Source: an uncultured Marinilabiliaceae bacterium (lineage in GTDB: Bacteria; Bacteroidota; Bacteroidia; Bacteroidales; Marinilabiliaceae). From it: DNA of 10,219 nucleotides. The stretch is taken from positions 1 through 10,219 of the forward strand of contig CAJONN010000055.1 of assembly GCA_905235955.1 (NCBI GenBank), given 5' to 3'. The first letter of the stretch is position 1, and every line of letters starts with the position of its first letter. The position numbers were made by a program, and so were the translations under genes. Below are positions 1 to 5,983 of the stretch, in pieces. A model generated the notes under the pieces. That model did not search any database. It saw nothing but the letters and a program-made list of their open reading frames with translations, and was not told where the DNA came from.

Positions 1-196
1 AATCGTTTTTAACGCTTCGCTACGATAATTTTCTTTACGCTCCGTGCCAAAGGCGACAACCGCGAGGTGAAAATCGGGTTTCGTGCTAATTGTTGAAAGA
101 CAATTTGTTGGTTATATTTCTTTCGCCCATTCTCATGGCTTATTTTCTGTGCATTTTTCACTTGCGAAACTTGAGCTAATTATTAACCAAAAGTAC
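1..196. other. Gene-less left flank
   Basis: No convincing coding region is visible on either strand, and stops are frequent. The stretch lies downstream of the tRNA-Asn terminator. It holds a weak hairpin (AATTGT at 88-93 pairing with ACAATT at 100-105, six-base loop) and the left member of a repeat pair shared with the right flank. A gene extending in from beyond position 1 cannot be excluded, but nothing here shows one. Confidence 0.6.
24..175 (+). repeat. Left copy of a degenerate dispersed repeat
   Basis: The 16-mer ACTTGCGAAACTTGAG at 160-175 recurs exactly, in reverse complement, at 10079-10094. A second, weaker match lies further out: GATAATTTT followed by an imperfectly conserved GTGCCAAAGGCGAC (24-58) resembles the reverse complement of 10180-10214. 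The two blocks come in the same order and are 137 bases apart here against 121 on the right. The core match is seen directly. That these are two diverged copies of one element is inference, because the middle part does not align well. Confidence 0.45.
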
Positions 197-236
197 AAAA
201 AAGAAAAAGCCTCATATCAAGAACTGATACAAGGCT
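197..236 (-). terminator. Intrinsic terminator after tRNA-Asn
   Basis: On the minus strand a 12-bp stem (AGCCTTGTATCA with TGATATGAGGCT, two G-U wobbles) closes a five-base GTTCT loop at 236-208. A nearly pure T run, TTTTTCTTTT, follows immediately. It begins 11 bases past the tRNA 3' end, so it should end the tRNA transcript. No equally good hairpin lies between the polyprenyl synthase stop and the tRNA, so it may also terminate read-through from the protein operon. Confidence 0.88.
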
Positions 237-247
237 CTATTTTTTAG

Positions 248-321
248 CTCTCCAGGTAGGACTTGAACCTACGACCTACGGATTAACAGTCCGCCGCTCT
301 AACCAACTGAGCCACTGGAGA
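248..321 (-). tRNA. tRNA-Asn (anticodon GTT)
   Basis: A 74-nt cloverleaf folds fully on the minus strand. The acceptor stem is TCTCCAG with CTGGAGA, and the discriminator is G at 248. The D arm is GCTC-AGTTGGTTA-GAGC. The anticodon arm is GCGGA-CTGTTAA-TCCGT with anticodon GTT at 287-285, reading AAC/AAU. The variable loop is AGGTC, and the T arm is GTAGG-TTCAAGT-CCTAC. The 3' CCA is not encoded (CTA follows the discriminator), so it must be added by nucleotidyltransferase. The gene sits 82 nt after the polyprenyl synthase stop, with its own promoter upstream and a terminator downstream. Confidence 0.97.
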
Positions 322-355
322 ATTTTATGTTGTTGTCTTGTTTTCTAAGACGATG

Positions 356-387
356 CAAAAGTAGTACTTGTTTTTGTTATGTGCAAA
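356..387 (-). promoter_or_regulatory. Bacteroidetes-type promoter for tRNA-Asn
   Basis: On the minus strand TTTG (387-384) is followed after exactly 20 bases by TACTTTTG (363-356). These match both halves of the Bacteroidetes primary sigma consensus, TTTG near -33 and TAnnTTTG near -7. The expected start is near 350, leaving a 5' leader of about 30 nt for RNase P to remove. The element lies entirely in the gap after the preceding gene, which suggests the tRNA can be expressed independently of the operon. Confidence 0.75.
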
Positions 388-402
388 TTTTATGTGCAAA
401 AT
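377..402. repeat. 13-bp imperfect tandem duplication
   Basis: TTATGTGCAAATT (377-389) is followed directly by TTATGTGCAAAAT (390-402), 12 of 13 bases identical. On the minus strand each unit supplies a TTTG. The tRNA-proximal one is the proposed -33 element; the distal one is 13 bp further upstream. The array abuts the stop codon of the polyprenyl synthase gene (404-406). It may be a slippage duplication with no role, or a spare -33 box. Confidence 0.7.
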
Positions 403-403
403 T

Positions 404-1375
404 TTACTTTTTTCTTGTAGTATTATACTCAACCATGGCTATGAGCGACTCTTTGGCCGCCGAACTTGGTACACAGTCTAAGCATTGCTTGGCTTTGAGT
501 GCATATTGTGTCATTATGTTGGTAGAGTATTCTATGCCACCATATTTGTGCACAAACTCAGTAGCTTGGCGTGCTGTAGCATCATCTTTGTAATGTGAAG
601 CTATGAGGTGCATCATTTGTTTGCTTTCAGCATTTGGTGCCTGATGTAGCGCAGAGATGAGTGGCAAGGTTATTTTACGTTCTTTGATGTCGTTGCCTGA
701 TGGTTTGCCTATTAGCGAGCTCTTTTCGTAGTCGAATATGTCATCGCGTATCTGGAAAGCTATACCGAGGTTGAGCCCATAGTTGTAGAGAGCTTCAATA
801 TGTTCTTGACTTGCCCCCGACGAGAGTGCACCTGCTTTGGTGCATGCAGCTATGAGTGTAGCTGTTTTTTTTCGGATAACATCAAAGTAAGTAGCTTCAG
901 TAATGTCGAGTTTGCGTGCATGCTCTATTTGCGAAAGTTCGCCTTCGCTTATCTCGCCAACAGCATCAGCTACAATCCGAAGCACTTCAAACTGATTGGT
1001 TTGCATAGCCGTTTGCAATCCGCGAGCCAAAAAGAGGTCGCCCACCAACACCGATACTTTTGAGTTCCATATAGCATTGACACTAAACTGTCCGCGGCGC
1101 TGATAGGTTTCATCAACCACATCATCGTGCACAAGTGTTGCGGTGTGTAGCAATTCGATGAGGGTAGCAGTGGCGTAGGTAGCTTCAGTGATGGTGCCTG
1201 TAGCTTGTGCTGCGAGGAATGTAAGCATCGGACGCATCTGTTTGCCTTTTTTGCGTAGCAGATAGTTTACAACAACCGTGAGCAGTGCATTGGGCGAATT
1301 GAGCTGTTTGCGAAAGAATGGCTCAAAGTTGCTCATTGGTTGGGCTACAGGTTGTTTTATCTCGTCGAGTGTCAT
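404..1375 (-). CDS. ispB: Long-chain polyprenyl diphosphate synthase (IspB-type)
   Basis: This 323-aa cytosolic prenyltransferase would condense isopentenyl diphosphate units onto an allylic primer to make the long all-trans chain, in this phylum expected to become the menaquinone tail. Hallmarks of the trans-isoprenyl synthase family are all present: GKQMRP (44-49), the first Asp-rich motif DDVVD (84-88) in the context HTATLVHDDVVD, GDLFLARG (112-119), and the second Asp-rich motif DDIFD (211-215) followed by GKPSGNDI (223-230). Length is normal for the family. The residues before the first motif (A79, T80) are small, as in octaprenyl synthases and unlike short-chain farnesyl synthases with bulky residues there. 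That favours a long product, but the exact chain length is not readable. The start is the ATG at 1375, 18 nt after the acyltransferase stop, with an A-rich leader and no Shine-Dalgarno. It is the last protein gene of the operon. Confidence 0.88.
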   Translation of the reverse strand: MTLDEIKQPVAQPMSNFEPFFRKQLNSPNALLTVVVNYLLRKKGKQMRPMLTFLAAQATGTITEATYATATLIELLHTATLVHDDVVDETYQRRGQFSVNAIWNSKVSVLVGDLFLARGLQTAMQTNQFEVLRIVADAVGEISEGELSQIEHARKLDITEATYFDVIRKKTATLIAACTKAGALSSGASQEHIEALYNYGLNLGIAFQIRDDIFDYEKSSLIGKPSGNDIKERKITLPLISALHQAPNAESKQMMHLIASHYKDDATARQATEFVHKYGGIEYSTNIMTQYALKAKQCLDCVPSSAAKESLIAMVEYNTTRKK

Positions 1376-1393
1376 TTTTAGGCTATTATTTTT

Positions 1394-3241
1394 TTAAAAT
1401 TGGAAATATATAAACTTCTGCAAGTCGGCAGTAACAAATTGATATACCACAAATATTATTGCTACCACTACTATTGCCATTAGCGTCAGTGGCATTTGCG
1501 CAAACCAGATGCGATATCTGCGTTTGGTGCGGTCTGGCAACCAATGTATTATCATACCTATTATTATTAAAGCAAATATGTTGGCATAGTGCAACGTCAT
1601 TTCAGGTATGAGTGATACGTTCCAATGTGAACCTATCTGATGCACCATATCTTTGGCTGTATTCCACGCTATTTCGTTGGCTTCGGCTGGGTCGAGGTTT
1701 GAGCCCGAACGGAAGAAGAGGCGTGTGAAGGTGATGAAGACAAATGTTTGAGTAATGCTCCATGCGCGCTCGGCCCATTGCATCTGAAATGGTATGCGGC
1801 ATAGGTTGTAGAGCGCACGCACCGTAGTGCCCACTGCTATTGCGCCTATCCACACTGCAGCCATGTTCCACACTGGTAGGCTTGTGCGGTTGGCAGCCCA
1901 GTAGGATAAAGCAAAGATTATGCCTATTACTATCACTCGCACGTATATGCCAAGTGGTTTCCACATTTTGAATATTACCATACCTATTCCGTTTAGTCCG
2001 CCCCATATCATAAAGTTCCAGCTTGCGCCATGCCACAAGCCACCTAAGAGCATGGTATTCATAGAGTTGATATTGGTGGTGATGAGTTTTTTCTTGTCGG
2101 GGCGAAGAATAACTGCAATGGTAAGCACTGTTGCCAATGTTAGGATGATTACTGCTACCCAAATGTTGCCCGAAAGCACTGTGCCCACTACGGCTATGGT
2201 TGCTATGACGGCGTATGTGCCAAACGAAGCATTGCGGTTGCCACCCATCGAAATGTAGAGGTAGTCTTGCAGCCAGCGCGATAGCGACATGTGCCAACGT
2301 TTCCAGAAGTTGCCAGCATTGGGTGCTTTGTAGGGCGAGTTGAAGTTTTTGGGCAGATAAAAACCCATAAGCAAAGCTACGCCAGTAGCAATGTCGGTAT
2401 AGCCCGAAAAGTCAGCATATACTTGCAACGAATAGCCAAACAATGCTGTCAGATTTTCAAAGCCTGAATACATTGTGGGGTTAGCAAATATGCGGTCGAT
2501 GAAGTTTACTGCTATGTAGTCTGACAAGATTATTTTTTTTGCCAATCCGTTCATTATCCAAAACACAGCTATACCAAAATGTCGGCGCGATAAGGCGTAT
2601 GGCTTGTATAGTTGACCAATAAATTCGTTGGCTCGCACTATTGGCCCGGCTACTAATTGTGGAAAAAATGACACGTAGAAACCATAGTCGAGGATATTTT
2701 TTACGGGTCTGATTCTCTCTCTATACAGATCCATCAGGTAGCTGATGCATTGGAAGGTGAAAAATGATATGCCTACGGGCAACATAATAATGTCGGCTCT
2801 GAAATAGTTGTCGCCGGCTATGCTATTGCCTATCAGTGCAAAATAGTCGACTACCTCCAACTCTATGCCAAACATATTGTTGAGCATATCGGCAATGAAG
2901 TAGGCATATTTGAAGTACGACAACACAGCTAAGTTGATGACTATACCAATGCTTAGTACCACATTTTGCCTCCAACCTTTTTGCATTTGTGCTATTTTGC
3001 GCCCAATAATGAATGAGGCTATTATGGCAAAGAGTAGCAAAACTATGAATATGCCTGATGTTTTGTAATAGAAAAATAGGCTTACGGCAAACAGGAAAGC
3101 ATTGCGTAGTAGTAGCCTATTGCCAATGAGGCATAAGATGGCCATTACTACGGCAAAAAATGCCCAAAAATAGAACTGCGTAAAGAGTAATGGTTCTTTG
3201 TCGTTGAATGTAAATATGCTCTGCAGAATATCGGTTATCAT
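1394..3241 (-). CDS. MBOAT-family membrane acyltransferase (AlgI/DltB/PatA-like)
   Basis: This 615-aa polytopic inner-membrane protein belongs to the membrane-bound O-acyltransferase family, whose bacterial members pass acyl groups from a cytoplasmic donor to envelope glycans. Visible motifs are PQLVAGPI (194-201), ADFSGYTDIA (276-285), WKRWHMSLSRWLQDYLYI (313-330), MGGNR (332-336) and LLGGLWHGASWNFMIWGG (398-415) with the conserved His404. FTRLFFRS (505-512) matches the late-helix motif. The protein is longer than AlgI-type proteins (around 500 aa from memory). Part of the excess is a hydrophobic segment of about 47 extra residues between MGGNR and LLGGLWHG. The usual second His of the last motif (WGxxHG) is Asn417. 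The ATG overlaps the stop of the upstream SGNH gene as ATGA, so translation is probably coupled. With two SGNH partners beside it, glycan O-acylation is the likely role. The acyl donor and acceptor are unknown, and the AlgI, DltB and PatA roles cannot be told apart from sequence. Confidence 0.88.
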   Translation of the reverse strand: MITDILQSIFTFNDKEPLLFTQFYFWAFFAVVMAILCLIGNRLLLRNAFLFAVSLFFYYKTSGIFIVLLLFAIIASFIIGRKIAQMQKGWRQNVVLSIGIVINLAVLSYFKYAYFIADMLNNMFGIELEVVDYFALIGNSIAGDNYFRADIIMLPVGISFFTFQCISYLMDLYRERIRPVKNILDYGFYVSFFPQLVAGPIVRANEFIGQLYKPYALSRRHFGIAVFWIMNGLAKKIILSDYIAVNFIDRIFANPTMYSGFENLTALFGYSLQVYADFSGYTDIATGVALLMGFYLPKNFNSPYKAPNAGNFWKRWHMSLSRWLQDYLYISMGGNRNASFGTYAVIATIAVVGTVLSGNIWVAVIILTLATVLTIAVILRPDKKKLITTNINSMNTMLLGGLWHGASWNFMIWGGLNGIGMVIFKMWKPLGIYVRVIVIGIIFALSYWAANRTSLPVWNMAAVWIGAIAVGTTVRALYNLCRIPFQMQWAERAWSITQTFVFITFTRLFFRSGSNLDPAEANEIAWNTAKDMVHQIGSHWNVSLIPEMTLHYANIFALIIIGMIIHWLPDRTKRRYRIWFAQMPLTLMAIVVVAIIFVVYQFVTADLQKFIYFQF

Positions 3242-4563
3242 TGTTCGGTCAAAATATCGTAATTGAGGTAATAATTGAGGAATGCATCAAAAAATAGTTG
3301 TCCGATGATGCTATATCCTTCGCGTGTAAAGTGTACTTTATCTTTTTGTGCAAGATGATTGTTTTGCCATTTTTGCATTGAACCAAGTCCGCCCATTATT
3401 TCAAATAGATCCCAAACGGGTGCGTTCCATTTTTCAGCAAGCATGTAGAATCCATGTTGTGCTATGAGTCCGTTTTTGTTTACCGTATATTTGCTACGCC
3501 TAATGCGCTTAAACGAGTCGTTGTTGGTAATGAATATGAATGCGCACTGTGGCGATACGTTTCTGATGTGTGTAAGTAGGGCATCGTAGTTGGCAACAAA
3601 GAGCGAATCAGTAAAATTTGATGCTGTTGCGTCGTTGATGCCTATGGCAAATATGGCAAGGTCGGGCTTGAAGAGGTTTAGGTCGCGCTCAAAGTTGACA
3701 CACCCCAAATACGATGGCACCGATGCACCATTGACACCTATTGTGCTATATACTATGCCCGGTTCGTCGTTGTCTATCAGCAATCCGTTTACTACAAATG
3801 TGTCGGTTTTTTGCTCTGCCGATGTATCGAATTGTAGTTTGATGGTGAATATGCTTTTGGATTCGGGCAGGTTGAAGAGGTAGCCAGTTGGCTCTATTAT
3901 TGGCTTTATGAATGTTGTGTCATCGGTTTGCAATATTGGTGTGCATCGGTTGCTGGTCGACTGACCTATGAGGTGTAGCTTGTTGGTGGTCCACCTTATT
4001 GTTGAGTCTGGGTTGAGGTCGATGCGAAACCAAGCTGTAGTGTCAGTTGTATATGCCAATATGCCACTTGCGCCTTGTGGCAAGAAGTATTGCTTCAGGG
4101 CGTTGCGCGCGGCTTTCCATTCGCCTCCGTAGCGCACTTTGTAGTTCGACGGATTGTTGGTGTGAGCTATTGAATATGGAAAAATGAGTCCGCGTGGTGG
4201 CATAAGTTCGCCGTTGAGCGAGTCGATGTTTTGACGAAAGATGTGTGTATAGATATCGGCTTGTACGTGCGAACCGCCCATGTGCAATATGTTTACACGT
4301 CCTTTGCCAAATAGCAACACAGAGTCCATTTTGTTTACAAATGTTTGCATCTGCGCTGATGTTTGCGAGGACAATCGGAAGAAGTTGGAGTCAGGCATAG
4401 CACACTCTGGCAATGTAAGGCTACGCATAGGACGTGGCTCTATTTGGTAGATGCTTACAGTGTCAGACAAGATAGTGAGCGTGTCGATGTTGAGCTCAGA
4501 CTGTGCAAAACTTGCCAATGCGCACCAAACTGATAGGAATATGGTTAATGTTTTTTTGAGCAT
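3238..4563 (-). CDS. Secreted SGNH/GDSL-fold protein, probable acyltransferase partner or esterase
   Basis: I place the start at the ATG at 4563 (441 aa) rather than further upstream at 4626. From 4563 the protein opens with a clean signal peptide, MLKKTLTIFLSVWCALASFA, probably cut before Gln21, whereas the longer reading buries this behind 21 polar residues and overlaps the previous gene by 82 nt. SGNH blocks are recognisable: ILHMGGSH (92-99, candidate Ser98), IGVNGAS (275-281, Gly279), AIGIND (306-311, Asn310) and DKVHFTREG (408-416, Asp408 and His411). Block I reads GGS instead of GDS. About 210 residues separate blocks I and III, far more than in compact SGNH enzymes, and this insert looks beta-rich. 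The gene overlaps its upstream paralogue by 19 nt and the MBOAT gene by 4 nt. Role is inferred as handling acyl groups on an extracytoplasmic glycan; transferase or esterase direction cannot be decided. Confidence 0.78.
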   Translation of the reverse strand: MLKKTLTIFLSVWCALASFAQSELNIDTLTILSDTVSIYQIEPRPMRSLTLPECAMPDSNFFRLSSQTSAQMQTFVNKMDSVLLFGKGRVNILHMGGSHVQADIYTHIFRQNIDSLNGELMPPRGLIFPYSIAHTNNPSNYKVRYGGEWKAARNALKQYFLPQGASGILAYTTDTTAWFRIDLNPDSTIRWTTNKLHLIGQSTSNRCTPILQTDDTTFIKPIIEPTGYLFNLPESKSIFTIKLQFDTSAEQKTDTFVVNGLLIDNDEPGIVYSTIGVNGASVPSYLGCVNFERDLNLFKPDLAIFAIGINDATASNFTDSLFVANYDALLTHIRNVSPQCAFIFITNNDSFKRIRRSKYTVNKNGLIAQHGFYMLAEKWNAPVWDLFEIMGGLGSMQKWQNNHLAQKDKVHFTREGYSIIGQLFFDAFLNYYLNYDILTEQ

Positions 4564-5963
4564 TTTGTTTTTTTCGTCTGTTGCAAGAATTTGCGATAAT
4601 CGTAGTATGTTTTTAGGGCTTCGCACAATACTTCTGATATACGGTTGGCTCCTTTGCGGGTAAAATGTATATAGTCAGGTGCTGCCCATGCTGGCGAGTG
4701 ATTTACCCAAGCTATCATTGATTGTTCGCCACCCATTACGGCATACATATCCCAAAATGCGCCACCGCCTGCCGTAACCTCTTCGCGCATTTTTTGCGTC
4801 AGATAGGGCAACATGGCATGTGTATGTAGTTCACCTTCTGTTTTTACTGACATGTCGGCCGGACCTATCACGAGCACTAAGGCATTGGGCACTAAGCGTC
4901 TGACGTGTTCCACCTGTTTGCGGAAGCTTTTGCACCAGCGGTCGGCTGTTGTAGTGTCGTTGAGCACGGGCAGTGCATTGCCACCAAACTCCATTATGAT
5001 GAGGCGTGTATTGACGGCACTGAGCATATTTTTGAATGCATCGCTCTCTATCCGACTAAAAAACGTACCGTCGGAGCCTCGCAATGGTATATTGCTGACG
5101 TTCACGCCATTGTTGCCCGAAAGGTAAAGTCCGTATACTTCTGCTGAGCCATACATCTGTGCATTGATGCTACTGACGCTGTTTTTGTAGTCGATTTTTT
5201 GCTTTGTCATCTTTTGGGTTGGAGCAAATTTGAGTTCTTTACCTCCAGCTGTAAAGCTAAAAACCGAGTCGATGTTGCCCGCAAATATTGTTAGTTGGCT
5301 AATGTCGTGTCCTTTGTAGCTCTTGATGCTTATGCCAAGTGTGTCAGTAGCATTGAGTTGTGCTACTTGTGCCATTGCACCATATCTGTTGTGTTGTGCT
5401 CTGCCACCTATCATTCCGCCAGCATAATACATGCTAACACTGTCGGTAGTGGTTTGTTGCACGTTCATAGCTGATATGGGCTGATAGACTGGAATGAAAC
5501 CCGGACCGGTGCCACCAAACTCTTTTTGTAGCGTGGTGCGCAGATAGCCCGATATGCGGTCGCCCTCTATTTGCGAGTCGCCATAGTGCATTATGTGTAC
5601 ACCTTTTTGCTTGGCATTATCGAGTGCTTCGAAGAGCGGGAAGAGATATTCGGGGTTGTCTTTTGGACAAGCTATGCGCATTGGGCTTTGAGCAAAAAAG
5701 AGCTTGTAGAATGCCATTGAATCGGCCTGAGCTTGCGTTGCTGAATCAACGTTTTGCATAACAACGGCTTTTTCGGCAGCCAAAAGCATTTGCTCAGCGG
5801 TGCGCAAAGTGTCAGATGATGAGAGGTCTGTCATTTTTTCTATTGATGGGAAACGCAAGCTTACTGCGCCTATCTTCACCATTGGCTGCGGAAAGATGAC
5901 GCACAATGTTGCAAGCATTGCTATTATCGCCACAATGAATATAACAGATTGATGTAGTTTCAT
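4545..5963 (-). CDS. Membrane-anchored SGNH/GDSL-fold protein, probable acyltransferase partner or esterase
   Basis: This 472-aa protein has an uncleaved-looking N-terminal transmembrane segment (about 6-25, SVIFIVAIIAMLATLCVIF) and should face the periplasm. A helical stretch (about 45-95) leads into block I, IMHYGDSQ (124-131), with candidate nucleophile Ser130. Then come the central GNNGVNVS (283-290), EFGGN (325-329, Asn329), VIGPADM (365-371) and DYIHFTRKG (430-438, Asp430 and His433). The usual Asp after the block III Asn is Ala here. Its C-terminal third (WDMYAVMGG, SMIAWVNH, HFTRKG, ALKTYYDY) closely parallels the next gene, so the two are tandem paralogues. Some 199 residues lie between blocks I and III, including a large probably beta-rich insert. 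It starts 20 nt after the dnaE stop with no Shine-Dalgarno. The membrane anchor suits a protein receiving acyl groups directly from the MBOAT channel; that is inference. Confidence 0.78.
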   Translation of the reverse strand: MKLHQSVIFIVAIIAMLATLCVIFPQPMVKIGAVSLRFPSIEKMTDLSSSDTLRTAEQMLLAAEKAVVMQNVDSATQAQADSMAFYKLFFAQSPMRIACPKDNPEYLFPLFEALDNAKQKGVHIMHYGDSQIEGDRISGYLRTTLQKEFGGTGPGFIPVYQPISAMNVQQTTTDSVSMYYAGGMIGGRAQHNRYGAMAQVAQLNATDTLGISIKSYKGHDISQLTIFAGNIDSVFSFTAGGKELKFAPTQKMTKQKIDYKNSVSSINAQMYGSAEVYGLYLSGNNGVNVSNIPLRGSDGTFFSRIESDAFKNMLSAVNTRLIIMEFGGNALPVLNDTTTADRWCKSFRKQVEHVRRLVPNALVLVIGPADMSVKTEGELHTHAMLPYLTQKMREEVTAGGGAFWDMYAVMGGEQSMIAWVNHSPAWAAPDYIHFTRKGANRISEVLCEALKTYYDYRKFLQQTKKTKCSKKH

Positions 5964-5983
5964 ATTCTTTGGTTTGTTGAGTT

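Noticed and set aside
88..105. Six-bp hairpin AATTGT/ACAATT in the left flank, considered as a terminator or operator
   Set aside because: It is short, A/T-only apart from one pair, and lacks a T run. Such a structure is expected by chance in A/T-rich DNA.
333..354. Small hairpin GTCTT/AAGAC on the minus strand between ispB and the tRNA, considered as a terminator
   Set aside because: The stem is only five base pairs, the loop is A-rich, and no T run follows.
1602..2297. 231-aa open frame on the minus strand inside the MBOAT gene
   Set aside because: It is a second frame of the acyltransferase gene. The protein is rich in His, Ser and Arg with no domain, and the overlapping frame carries all MBOAT motifs.
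4564..4626. Longer N-terminus for the secreted SGNH protein
   Set aside because: The added 21 residues are polar and precede a clean signal peptide, and they would raise the overlap with the upstream gene from 19 to 82 nt.
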